A stretch of 64,000 nt of DNA from Caryophanales bacterium (GTDB lineage Bacteria; Bacillota; Bacilli; Exiguobacteriales; Exiguobacteriaceae). The notes under the pieces are model-generated. The model ran no database searches, had not been told where the DNA came from, and saw nothing but the letters and a program-made list of their open reading frames with translations. The stretch is taken from contig CABIYO010000008.1 of NCBI GenBank assembly GCA_902362975.1, positions 20,000 through 83,999 on the forward strand, given 5' to 3'. Position 1 is the stretch's first letter. Each line of letters starts with the position of its first letter. The position numbers and the translations under genes were made by a program. Below are positions 38,308 through 46,520 of this stretch, one piece after another.

Positions 38308-40053
38308 TTAGCTGATTTTATACACGCGACCTTCGAACGGCTTCAAGTGAAGAAGCGTCGATTCTGCATCGCCCTCGACCGGCATGTTGCTCAAGACGAC
38401 ATCTTTCGCACGAAGTGTCTGATCCATATCGAACATCGTCTCTTCCGCCGTCAAGTTCGTGACGACAAGGTATTGCGTGTCACCGAGCGTACGCGTATAC
38501 GCATAGACTTCCGGATGATCCGGTAAGACGACATCATACGCCCCGTATACAAACGTCTCATCGTCTTTACGAAGTTGAATCATCTTTTTATAGAAGTTAA
38601 AGATTGAGTCCTCATCTTCAAGCTGTGATTCGACGTTGATATCCGTATAGTTCGGGTTGATGCCGATCCATGGCTTCTCTGCGAACGTGAATCCGGCGTT
38701 CGGAGCATCACTCCACTGCATCGGTGTACGCGTATTGTCTCGTGACGAGTTCCACGCGATACGCATCATCTCGTCATGACTCTTCCCTTGCTCGACACCG
38801 ATATAGTAGCGGTTGCGTGTCGCGATGTCATCATATTGATCAATCGAATCGAATTTGACGTTCGTCATCCCAATCTCTTGACCTTGATAGATGAACGGCG
38901 TCCCTTGCATGAGGAAGTACATCATCGCAATCGACTTGGCGCTCTCTTTCCAGTAACGCTCGTCGTCTCCCCATTTCGAGACCGTACGTGTCTGGTCATG
39001 GTTTTCGACGTAAAGTGCGTTCCATCCGTCGGCTTCAAGTCCTTTTTGCCATTTCGTCAACACGTTCTTCAAGTGGACGACATCGAGTTTCGAATCGGCA
39101 TCTTCACTCCATAGGTCCATGTGTTCGAATTGGAAGACCATGTTCATCTTCCCTTCTTTTTCACCGACCCATAGATGGGCATCGTCAGGTGATACCCCGT
39201 TCGCCTCACCGACCGTCATGATGTCATGTTTATTGAACGTCTCGTCACGAAGCTCTTCTAAATAGTCGTGAATCCCGTCCACGTTCATGTGCATCTCGAA
39301 CGACGGTACAAAATCGAGGTCGTTCGGGTTTGGCAAGTCGGCGAACGTCGGATTTTTGCGAATATGGCTGATTGCATCGACACGGAACCCGTCGATTCCT
39401 TTTTCGAGCCACCAGTTGATCATGTCATATACGGCTGTACGCATCTCAGGATTTTCCCAGTTGAGGTCTGGCTGTTTTTTCGAGAAGACGTGCAAGTAGT
39501 ATTGCTCCGTCGCTTCATCGAACTCCCAAGCCGAGCCGCCAAAAATCGATTCCCAGTTATTCGGCTTCGATCCGTCCGGTTTTCCGTCGCGCCAGATATA
39601 CCAGTCGCGCTTCGGATTGTCTTTTGAGCTCTTCGATTCAATGAACCAAGGATGTTCATCCGACGTGTGGTTGACGACGAGGTCGAGCAATAGCTTCATA
39701 CCGCGCTGATGCACCTCGTCCAATAAACGGTCGAAGTCTTCCATCGTACCGAATTCGTCCATGATATCTTGATAGTCACTAATGTCATAACCGTTATCAT
39801 CGTTTGGCGATTTATACATCGGGCAAATCCAGATAACATCAATACCGAGGTCTTTCAAATAGTCTAGTTTATCAATGATTCCTTGAATGTCTCCAATTCC
39901 GTCCCCGTTCGCGTCATAAAAGCTACGCGGATAAATCTGATAGGCGACGGCTTCTTTCCACCATTTGCGTTTAAGCGTTTGTGTTTGTTGTTCTCGTTGT
40001 AAACGTTGCATGTGATCTAGATACTCCTTATCCCAAAACTCACTGCTCATCAT
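38308..40053 (-). CDS. Oligo-1,6-glucosidase/alpha-glucosidase (GH13)
   Basis: A 581-residue cytoplasmic glycosidase, about 20-25 residues longer at the N-terminus than usual. The GH13 signatures are present: DLVVNHTSDEHPWF, the nucleophile Asp in GIDGFRVDAISHI, the general acid Glu in VGEANGVSP and the third Asp in VENHDQTRT. The pattern (YQIYPRSFYDANGDGIGDIQ, and QPDLNWENP) is of the GH13_31 oligo-1,6-glucosidase group, which frees glucose from isomaltose-type or related sugars. Trehalose-6-phosphate hydrolases are close relatives. A LacI-type operator lies upstream. No strong RBS precedes the two adjacent ATG codons. Confidence 0.9.
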   Translation of the reverse strand: MMSSEFWDKEYLDHMQRLQREQQTQTLKRKWWKEAVAYQIYPRSFYDANGDGIGDIQGIIDKLDYLKDLGIDVIWICPMYKSPNDDNGYDISDYQDIMDEFGTMEDFDRLLDEVHQRGMKLLLDLVVNHTSDEHPWFIESKSSKDNPKRDWYIWRDGKPDGSKPNNWESIFGGSAWEFDEATEQYYLHVFSKKQPDLNWENPEMRTAVYDMINWWLEKGIDGFRVDAISHIRKNPTFADLPNPNDLDFVPSFEMHMNVDGIHDYLEELRDETFNKHDIMTVGEANGVSPDDAHLWVGEKEGKMNMVFQFEHMDLWSEDADSKLDVVHLKNVLTKWQKGLEADGWNALYVENHDQTRTVSKWGDDERYWKESAKSIAMMYFLMQGTPFIYQGQEIGMTNVKFDSIDQYDDIATRNRYYIGVEQGKSHDEMMRIAWNSSRDNTRTPMQWSDAPNAGFTFAEKPWIGINPNYTDINVESQLEDEDSIFNFYKKMIQLRKDDETFVYGAYDVVLPDHPEVYAYTRTLGDTQYLVVTNLTAEETMFDMDQTLRAKDVVLSNMPVEGDAESTLLHLKPFEGRVYKIS

Positions 40054-40094
40054 TTATACTTATCTTATTCGTGCTGTGAACTTTATATCGTTAG

Positions 40095-40110
40095 CGCAAT
40101 CGTTTGCACG
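40095..40110 (-). promoter_or_regulatory. LacI-type/cre-like operator upstream of the glucosidase gene
   Basis: The core GCAAACGATTGC (minus strand, 40096-40107) is a near-palindrome of the kind bound by CcpA and LacI/MalR-family sugar repressors. It lies about 45 bases upstream of the glucosidase start. Confidence 0.6.
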
Positions 40111-40224
40111 ATGCGATAAATTTATCTTACCAAAAAACATTCGATGATACAAAGATGTTTCATCAGCATACTCAACGTGTACCCTACACGATTTTGAAAA
40201 GGAATGAAAGCGAGGTGCTTCATC

Positions 40225-40689
40225 ATGATTCGATTTGCCACAATGGAGGATTTTTCAGCAGTCGATCAATTGATTATAAAGAAAGCAAAAGAGTTCCAGG
40301 CAGCCGGAAAGTCACAATGGGTCAAATATTTAGAGCCGAGTCGCTCGGATTGTGTGCGACACGATTTGACGAACGGCACTGTGTTTGTGTATGAACGTGA
40401 CAATCACGTCGTCGGTGCGGTCAGTCTGATCCCCCCGACCGACTGGGACCATGCCCTTTGGGACGACCCGGACGGTACCGTCTATTTGCATCGACTCGTC
40501 ACGGACTCGAACGTAAAAGGTGAACGCATCGGTGAACGTTTGATGCAGCATGCCTTAGCAAACACGTCTTCGACCATTCGATTGGACTGTGTCGCGGACA
40601 ACGCATTCTTAAATAACTACTATCCTCGGTTCGGTTTCCACTATATCGGCGAACGAAATGGATTTTCACTGTTTGAAAAACAGGCTTGA
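40225..40689 (+). CDS. GNAT-family N-acetyltransferase
   Basis: Start at ATG 40225 (MIRFATMEDFSAVDQL) after GAGGTG; 154 residues. The fold signature YLHRLVTDSNVKGERIGERL binds acetyl-CoA, and the C-terminal part IRLDCVADNAFLNNYYPRFG matches the end of small GNAT proteins. Substrate unknown. It lies just before the MerR-family gene on the same strand. Confidence 0.9.
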   Translation: MIRFATMEDFSAVDQLIIKKAKEFQAAGKSQWVKYLEPSRSDCVRHDLTNGTVFVYERDNHVVGAVSLIPPTDWDHALWDDPDGTVYLHRLVTDSNVKGERIGERLMQHALANTSSTIRLDCVADNAFLNNYYPRFGFHYIGERNGFSLFEKQA

Positions 40690-40716
40690 CCTTGACGTGA
40701 CGTCAACCTTTACGCT
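40686..40716 (+). promoter_or_regulatory. MerR-type promoter/operator
   Basis: TTGACC (40686-40691) and TACGCT (40711-40716) are separated by 19 bases, the over-long spacer typical of MerR-controlled promoters. The spacer holds the perfect inverted repeat TTGACGT-G-ACGTCAA (40692-40706). It drives the merR gene 20 bases downstream, so autoregulation is expected. Confidence 0.85.
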
Positions 40717-40736
40717 TTGACTAAGGAGGTGAAGGG

Positions 40737-41501
40737 ATGTATTCAATTCAACAACTTGCGTCACTCGCTGGAACGACAACGCGAACGCTTCGACATTATG
40801 ACACAGTCGGTCTTCTCGTTGCGAACCGTGACGCCAACGGCTATCGGCGCTATTCTTCGTGCGATGCGGAACGGTTGCAACTCATCTTACTCTATCGCAC
40901 GCTCGATGTGCCCCTCGATCAAATCGGGGAATTGCTTGATTCAACGACGTTCAACCGGATTGATGTGTTGAGCGGGCATATCGAGGCGTTGCGACAGAAA
41001 GCAGCCTATTTCGCTCAGCTTGCCGAGACGGCCGAAGCGACCCTCACCTCACTCAAAGGAGGGATTCCGATGGATGACAAATCATTGTTTGACGGATTGT
41101 CTTATGAAGAGATTCAAGCTCATGAGGCGAAACATCATGAGGAAGTACAGGAACGTTGGGGTGACACTTCTGCTTATAAGACAGCACAAGATCGGGCGCA
41201 GAAGCGATCGAAAGCGGATTGGGAGCGCATCAATCAAATGCAACTCGATTTGCTTGCGCCACTCGTCGATTTATTTCGTTCACAAGTCGCAATCGAGGAC
41301 GACCGAGTTCAATCGATCGTGAAAGACAATCATCTGTTTATCGACACGCACTTCTACGACTGTTCACTCGATATGTTCAGCGGACTCGGACAGATGTATG
41401 TGACGGATGAACGATTCACGGCATTTTATGATCGCTTCGAGCCGGGGCTCGCTGCGTATTATAACGAAGCCATCCAATACTATTGTATCGGTAACAGTTA
41501 A
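40737..41501 (+). CDS. MerR-family regulator with TipA-like C-terminal domain
   Basis: A 254-residue activator. Residues 1-70 are the MerR winged helix (YSIQQLASLAGTTTRTLRHY, NGYRRYSSCDAERLQ), residues 75-110 the dimer coiled coil, and 120-254 an all-helical TipAS-like domain that in relatives binds peptide antibiotics and other ligands. AAGGAGG precedes the ATG. Its own promoter has the classic 19-bp spacer with a palindrome. No partner gene follows; the 88-bp repeat begins directly at the stop codon and serves as terminator. Confidence 0.92.
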   Translation: MYSIQQLASLAGTTTRTLRHYDTVGLLVANRDANGYRRYSSCDAERLQLILLYRTLDVPLDQIGELLDSTTFNRIDVLSGHIEALRQKAAYFAQLAETAEATLTSLKGGIPMDDKSLFDGLSYEEIQAHEAKHHEEVQERWGDTSAYKTAQDRAQKRSKADWERINQMQLDLLAPLVDLFRSQVAIEDDRVQSIVKDNHLFIDTHFYDCSLDMFSGLGQMYVTDERFTAFYDRFEPGLAAYYNEAIQYYCIGNS

Positions 41502-41589
41502 GAGGCTGGGACATAACTAACCTGTTTTAAAAATTTTTGATAAAAAGAGGGGTCCGGTCACCGATTTTCGGTGGGTGGACCCCTTCTTT
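41502..41589 (+). repeat. 88-bp repeat, copy A (GAGGCTGGGACATAACT type), with terminator hairpin
   Basis: Begins GAGGCTGGGACATAACT, has an AT-rich middle (TTTTTGATAAAAAGAGGGG) and ends in a hairpin GGGGTCC...GGACCCC with inner CACCGATTTTCGGTG, then TTCTTT. It repeats at 52084-52171 in reverse orientation with about five mismatches. The hairpin would stop both the merR transcript and the opposing polysaccharide operon. Similar GGCTGGGACATAA-containing intergenic repeats are known in several Firmicutes. Confidence 0.92.
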
Positions 41590-41594
41590 CCTGT

Positions 41595-41894
41595 TTAGTC
41601 CGAAATGCACGAACCCATAAAAAGGGAAACGACACGCGCTATACGCTGTTCCGGAATCGGGTCGTCACAGAACACATACCGCGATTGCAACTCCTTGATT
41701 CGTTCTCGACTGAATCGCCGCATCATGGGAGTCAGGAAGCGAATGTACGATTGTGTCAGAAGTTCTTTCCACGTGTCGACATGAGTCGGTGTCGGACCAT
41801 CTTCCATGATCACATGCGTGACGCCTAAATCCCGTATCGCTTGATAGACAAGTGTTGAACTCCAATGGTCACCCGTGCAGAGTACAATTCGCAT
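41595..41894 (-). pseudogene. Truncated formyltransferase-like gene at the end of the polysaccharide operon
   Basis: Start at ATG 41894 after GGAGGG. The 99 residues begin MRIVLCTGDHWSSTLVYQAI and end at SLFMGSCISD. The order RIVL...G, then RRFSRERIKELQ and DDPIPEQRIARV, resembles the N-terminal 100 residues of sugar formyltransferase-like proteins. The catalytic Asn-His-Asp region, which should follow, is absent: the frame ends beside the 88-bp repeat. I read this as a 3'-truncated gene, although a small stand-alone protein cannot be excluded. Confidence 0.6.
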
Positions 41895-41898
41895 CTTT

Positions 41899-42648
41899 TC
41901 ATCTCCCTCCACTCTGATTTGCGGTTTGACGCATCTCCTGGACCGCCACATCAAATGAACCAAACATTTGTTGAATGTCTTTTAATGTTGGACGGTTGCC
42001 CTTTTCTTTTTGCCACACTTCATACCCCCACGGTGAGAGAACCGTCAAATGTTGATTTGCCTCGTGTAGCGCATCCATCATCTGCTTCTCCGTGAACAGT
42101 TCGCGCGTTGAGATGCCAATCTCGTCTAATGCTTGGGACCAGGACCCGAAACGCCTCACGACTTTTGTGATACTCGGACGTTGGTTCTGCTTGGCCCATT
42201 TGGCGTAAGCGGTCGACGTCAGTGGATGAATCTCTTCATTGGCATCGAGCAGGGATTGGATGATTTCGCATTTTTGATCGAGCGAAATGATACTCTTCAA
42301 ATTCGCTTCAATCAGTGCCACTTTCCACGACCCGAACTGAATGACGACCTCCGTCAACGTCGGTGCATCATTGATCATGGCCCACTTTCGATAATCTGCA
42401 CTATTGAATGAATCGCGCTCTTTCGCCGCTTCACGAAGTATTTGAATCATTTCCTTCTTTGTGAACCGTGGCGTTTGCTGTTCCAATCCAGCCAATCGTA
42501 GTACGTTCGACCATGATCCGTACGTTTCCAATAATTCCACCACGGTTGCCCCGCCGTGAATCTTTTGCCATTTCTGATACATGTAGATGGTGAGGCGACC
42601 TTCTGAAGAAGCCTCTTGTAAGTGATCAATCAGTTGTTGCTTTCCCAT
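41899..42648 (-). CDS. Four-repeat protein resembling homing-endonuclease-associated (HNH_repeat) modules, copy 1
   Basis: Start at ATG 42648 after AGGGGG; 249 residues. It consists of four tandem modules of about 57 residues. Each has a helix with an Asp/Ala-rich pattern, a Y.KWA core and an ending FGSW..AL.EA.L (YGSWSNVLRLAGL, FGSWKVALIEANL, FGSWSQALDEIGI, FGSFDVAVQEM). The pattern resembles the homing-endonuclease-associated repeat, thought to bind DNA, but no HNH nuclease is present. It is the seventh gene of the polysaccharide operon, five bases before the truncated formyltransferase. A paralogue of equal length lies beyond the other end of the locus (51192-51944). Role unknown; DNA-binding regulator is a guess. 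Confidence 0.8.
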   Translation of the reverse strand: MGKQQLIDHLQEASSEGRLTIYMYQKWQKIHGGATVVELLETYGSWSNVLRLAGLEQQTPRFTKKEMIQILREAAKERDSFNSADYRKWAMINDAPTLTEVVIQFGSWKVALIEANLKSIISLDQKCEIIQSLLDANEEIHPLTSTAYAKWAKQNQRPSITKVVRRFGSWSQALDEIGISTRELFTEKQMMDALHEANQHLTVLSPWGYEVWQKEKGNRPTLKDIQQMFGSFDVAVQEMRQTANQSGGR

Positions 42649-42680
42649 GCCGCCCCCCCTTACGTGATTGACGTATCGGC

Positions 42681-43811
42681 TCATCCCACTTCACGGCTAC
42701 TAATTTGTGCGAATAGGTGAAGTTGACGACTTAAAATTTTCGTTTCATCAAATTTTTCTTCGACCACTTCGCGACCACGTTGCCCGAATGAATAACACTG
42801 TTCAGGATGTTCAATGAACCAGCGCATCGCCAAGGTCAGCGCCTCAGGTCGACTGACCGGAACGAGAAAGCCGGTTTCCCCATCTGTGACCTCTTCTCGA
42901 CAGCCACGGATATCGGTAGCGATGACAGGTAATCCGGATGCCATAGCTTCGAGAATGGAGCGTGGCAATCCTTCACGATAAGAGGGAAGTAAAAAGACGT
43001 CGTGTGCTGCAAATAATGAAGGGGTATCCCGAACGAATCCGGCGTAATGAACCTGTGGATTTTTGGCTAAATGCACCTCGACTTGTTTTGCCGTCTCTTG
43101 ATCACGTTCACTCGTCATCAACTCTCCAGCAATGGTCAACGTCGCGTTCGGATAGCGTTTCGTCAGTTCATCGAATGCCTGGAGTAAATCCAGGATTCCT
43201 TTTTCTTGAACGAGCCGTCCTACGAACAAAAACTTTAAACGTTCTGGGGAAATGTGTTTCTCTGTCGGATAAAACCGAGTCAAATCGATTCCGTTTCCGA
43301 GATGCATCAATCGTTCGTCCTCTTTGAAATGCCTTGTTTTGGCGAGTGAGTAATCTTCCTCGCTTTGGAGTAACAACCAATCGGTCGCCAATGCGGCGAG
43401 TGATTTCTCTAACCAGAAGACGAGTTCGTATGCGATTCGACCCATTCGTTCATGAAAGTAGAATCCATGTGCCGTATAGAGAATATGTGGTGTCCTAGCA
43501 ATGCGGGCCGCGACTCGTCCTAACGCTGCGGCCACCGGCGTGTGAACATGGATGGCATCATATTTTTCACGACGCAATAGCCTTACCAACTCTTGAATGG
43601 TCTGTAGGTTACGCTTCGGGCTAAACTTTCGATCAATCGGCAACGTATGAATGACCCAGCCTTCGTCCCGAAGCCGATCCGTCCGATCACCGTAAGCGCA
43701 TGCGACGTCGACCTCGTGCCCTTCCGCCTTGAGCGACTCAATGAGAGGACGTAGCAACACATCCGCCGTCATATCGACGGCGCAGAACTGGAGGATCTTT
43801 AAAGGCGCCAT
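42681..43811 (-). CDS. Glycosyltransferase, GT4 type
   Basis: A 376-residue cytoplasmic transferase of two Rossmann domains. The N-terminal half has ILQFCAVDMTADVLLRPLIE and YDAIHVHTPVAAALGRVAAR; the C-terminal half has FLFVGRLVQEKGILDLLQAF and the EX7E motif in PSYREGLPRSILEAMASGLP. It resembles capsular and EPS transferases (EpsD-like). ATG follows GAGGAGGTG and overlaps the dehydrogenase gene end by 13 bases. It is the only sugar transferase in the operon. Confidence 0.93.
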   Translation of the reverse strand: MAPLKILQFCAVDMTADVLLRPLIESLKAEGHEVDVACAYGDRTDRLRDEGWVIHTLPIDRKFSPKRNLQTIQELVRLLRREKYDAIHVHTPVAAALGRVAARIARTPHILYTAHGFYFHERMGRIAYELVFWLEKSLAALATDWLLLQSEEDYSLAKTRHFKEDERLMHLGNGIDLTRFYPTEKHISPERLKFLFVGRLVQEKGILDLLQAFDELTKRYPNATLTIAGELMTSERDQETAKQVEVHLAKNPQVHYAGFVRDTPSLFAAHDVFLLPSYREGLPRSILEAMASGLPVIATDIRGCREEVTDGETGFLVPVSRPEALTLAMRWFIEHPEQCYSFGQRGREVVEEKFDETKILSRQLHLFAQISSREVG

Positions 43812-45130
43812 AAGTGCACCTCCTCCGGCTTCATCGCACGATCGAGCATGCCTTTCAAGTCAATGACGATACCACGGCCTAACTTCAGCTGACGTTTCGC
43901 AATCGTCCATCCTTCTTGAACGAATTCATCGTGAGACACGGCATAAATGACGACGTCAGCTGGTTTTAAGTCACAGTATGATTTGACGTCGATTCCGTAT
44001 TCGCGGCGTACCTCTTCCGGATCGACGAGCGGATCGCACACTTGCACTTCTAAGCCGAACTCCTCGACCTCTCGAATCAAGGAAGCCACTTTCGAATTGC
44101 GAATATCACTGACGTTCTCTTTAAAGGACATCCCGAGGACCGTCACGCGCGATCCGAGAATGGCCATGTTTTGACTGATCATCGTTTTAATCACGGATGT
44201 GGCGACGAAACGTCCCATCGTCTCGTTGATTCGACGACCTGCTAAAATCACTTCCGGATGATAACCGAGCATCTCAGACTTCATCGTCAAATAGAATGGG
44301 TCGACACCGATACAATGACCACCGACTAGACCAGGTCGGAAGTTTAGGAAGTTCCACTTCGTCCCGGCAGCCTCTAACACCTCGAGCGTATCGATGTTCA
44401 TGCGATCGAAGATGATCGCCAATTCATTCATCAACGCGATATTCAAATCCCGTTGTGTATTCTCAATCACTTTGGCCGCCTCAGCCACTTTAATCGAGGA
44501 AGCACGATGAACCCCGGAATCGACTACCGTCTCATAAACAGCCGCTACCACATCGAGTGTTTCTTCATCCTCGGCAGCCACGACTTTTTTGATTGTGCGG
44601 AACGTATGCTCACGGTCGCCCGGATTGATTCGTTCTGGAGAGTAGCCGACTTTAAAATCAATCCCGGCCCGGAGACCCGATGTTTTTTCAAGTAATGGGA
44701 TACACTCTTCCTCTGTCAGTCCTGGATAGACCGTAGATTCGTATACGACAATCGTGCCCGGTCGTAAATGCGCCCCAACAGCACGAGTCGCGCTACAAAT
44801 CGGTCCTAGATCTGGTTGATTTTGATCATTGATGGGTGTCGGCACAGCCACGATAATGAAATCCGCCTCTTCCAGTTTGGCGACATCCGTCGTATATAAG
44901 ACCGCTGCTTGCTCAAGATCTACTGATTCAACTTCTCGCGTGCTGTCGAGATGATGGTTCAGCTCATTGATGCGCGTTTCATTGATGTCTACTCCGATAA
45001 CTTCTCCTACGCCACCTAGCGCAACAGCGACAGGGAGTCCGACATATCCTAGTCCGACTACAGCTACGTGACGATTGGCAATGGTTTTTCGTGTTGTACG
45101 TGATTCTGAGATGAGTTTATCCATGTCCAT
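43799..45130 (-). CDS. UDP-sugar 6-dehydrogenase (WbpA/WbpO/TviB group)
   Basis: Oxidises a UDP-N-acetylhexosamine at C6 to the uronic acid with NAD. The 443 residues have the N-terminal Rossmann motif VAVVGLGYVGLPVAVALG, the substrate-binding VPTPINDQNQPD and YSPERINPGD, the catalytic Cys in GLVGGHCIGVDPFYLT, and the C-terminal domain. Motifs are closer to UDP-GlcNAc/GalNAc/ManNAc dehydrogenases than to UDP-glucose dehydrogenase. With the epimerase and 4,6-dehydratase it points to an acidic amino-sugar polymer. Confidence 0.93.
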   Translation of the reverse strand: MDMDKLISESRTTRKTIANRHVAVVGLGYVGLPVAVALGGVGEVIGVDINETRINELNHHLDSTREVESVDLEQAAVLYTTDVAKLEEADFIIVAVPTPINDQNQPDLGPICSATRAVGAHLRPGTIVVYESTVYPGLTEEECIPLLEKTSGLRAGIDFKVGYSPERINPGDREHTFRTIKKVVAAEDEETLDVVAAVYETVVDSGVHRASSIKVAEAAKVIENTQRDLNIALMNELAIIFDRMNIDTLEVLEAAGTKWNFLNFRPGLVGGHCIGVDPFYLTMKSEMLGYHPEVILAGRRINETMGRFVATSVIKTMISQNMAILGSRVTVLGMSFKENVSDIRNSKVASLIREVEEFGLEVQVCDPLVDPEEVRREYGIDVKSYCDLKPADVVIYAVSHDEFVQEGWTIAKRQLKLGRGIVIDLKGMLDRAMKPEEVHLWRL

Positions 45131-45150
45131 CTGCCTCCTGAGATTCGGAA

Positions 45151-46503
45151 TTATGCGGTTTTATCGACCACAATGACTTTTCCATTCGGTCCTCGAGGAA
45201 TCGATTGCACGGCGGTCAACGTAATCGCGACCTCTTTGCCGAACAGTAGTTCAAGCTCGCTCCTCATTATCTCTTCATGTTCTGGCTTGAAACGCTCAAG
45301 ATCCGGGACGTATTTTAATTCGATATGATACAAATCATGTTGCCGATACTGCGTTTGGATGACCGAGTTGGGTAACACCCGAACAACGGTCGTCAAATCT
45401 CCTTCGTAGATTTTTTGTTTGTTCGGAGTGAGTACATAATTGCTTTCACGTCCCTCAATAGAAGTGACGAATGTTCCACCCTGTCCACAAGCACATGCCC
45501 CCTCTCCAATTTTCATCCGATCGCCAATCCGGTAACGAACGAGCGGTGTCCCATGTGTGGTAAAGCTCGTCACTAAAATTTCTTCGTGATCCCCATACGA
45601 CTCGATCACGCCTGTTTCATGGTGGAGATGCATATTGCCATGGGTACATTCAGTTAAAATTGGCGCGCCTTCAGAAGACGCGTACTGATCAAAGACCGGA
45701 GCATTAAACGCCTCTTCTAAGATGGCTCTTCCTTGAGGCGTAATCGTTTCGGCAGTCGGAAAAATAGCCAGTAATTGAAATTCAAGCGGAACCTGATTTT
45801 CTTTGATGTATTTCGCGATTTCAATCATAGCAGACGGTGCACTGTCTAATACGACTGGCTTGAATCGATTTAATGCGTCGATGTAATGAGGGATGGTATG
45901 AGGATTGACATGATAGAGCGAGAATAGCATTTGATTGAGCGGTCGATTGTAGCGCCAAAATACAGGTTTTTCTTGATTCGGATTACAAATTTTCCGTCCT
46001 GTGAAACTGGCTCGTTTCATTCCTCTGACAAACCCGTGTTGTGCTTTGAAAAAGTCAACGTGGGACATACGTCTTTGATAGTCTTCTTTCGTAAAATGAA
46101 CTTGTAGGGACGTCCCTGTCGTTCCACCGGTCCGTCCAAGAATGTCTGTTTTGATGTTCGAGTGGATGTCTGGATTTTTACGAACTGTTTCTTTTTCGAG
46201 GATCGGGATGCGCTTCAACTCTTCCATCGATTGAAGGGGAAGAACAATCTCATTTTCTTCAAACAGTTTTTGATAATATGCATTGTGCGTCGCACAGAAT
46301 TCGAGAAACGCATTGAGTCGCTTCAATTGATCGGCTGCGACAAGTACCCCATCTTTTGGACGATTGGCTAAAACGACTAACTCACGCTCATATGTGCGTC
46401 CGTACCGTTCTTGCCATAGTTTCATTCCATACAATGTCGTCATCCATTGTTGTAATCGAATCGGTGATTTCATGTATAAATCACGAAGCGCAAACCCTGC
46501 CAT
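45151..46503 (-). CDS. PaaK/CapK-like adenylate-forming protein, second copy
   Basis: A 450-residue member of the phenylacetate-CoA ligase-like group found in capsule clusters (CapK). It carries the AMP/phosphate loop as DILGRTGGTTGTSLQVHF, an adenine-binding YASSEGAPILTEC, RYRIGDRM with a CACGQGG segment, and a small C-terminal lid. It is clearly paralogous to the next gene upstream, with the same length and motif order. In capsule loci such proteins may activate or transfer a carboxylic or amino-acid substituent, which is not proven. Confidence 0.9.
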   Translation of the reverse strand: MAGFALRDLYMKSPIRLQQWMTTLYGMKLWQERYGRTYERELVVLANRPKDGVLVAADQLKRLNAFLEFCATHNAYYQKLFEENEIVLPLQSMEELKRIPILEKETVRKNPDIHSNIKTDILGRTGGTTGTSLQVHFTKEDYQRRMSHVDFFKAQHGFVRGMKRASFTGRKICNPNQEKPVFWRYNRPLNQMLFSLYHVNPHTIPHYIDALNRFKPVVLDSAPSAMIEIAKYIKENQVPLEFQLLAIFPTAETITPQGRAILEEAFNAPVFDQYASSEGAPILTECTHGNMHLHHETGVIESYGDHEEILVTSFTTHGTPLVRYRIGDRMKIGEGACACGQGGTFVTSIEGRESNYVLTPNKQKIYEGDLTTVVRVLPNSVIQTQYRQHDLYHIELKYVPDLERFKPEHEEIMRSELELLFGKEVAITLTAVQSIPRGPNGKVIVVDKTA

Positions 46504-46520
46504 GGTGTAGTCTCCTCTCG

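Noticed and set aside
40095..40224. Small frames between the glucosidase and the acetyltransferase genes
   Set aside because: The longest plus-strand frame (from 40104) has no RBS and overlaps the well-supported acetyltransferase in another frame.
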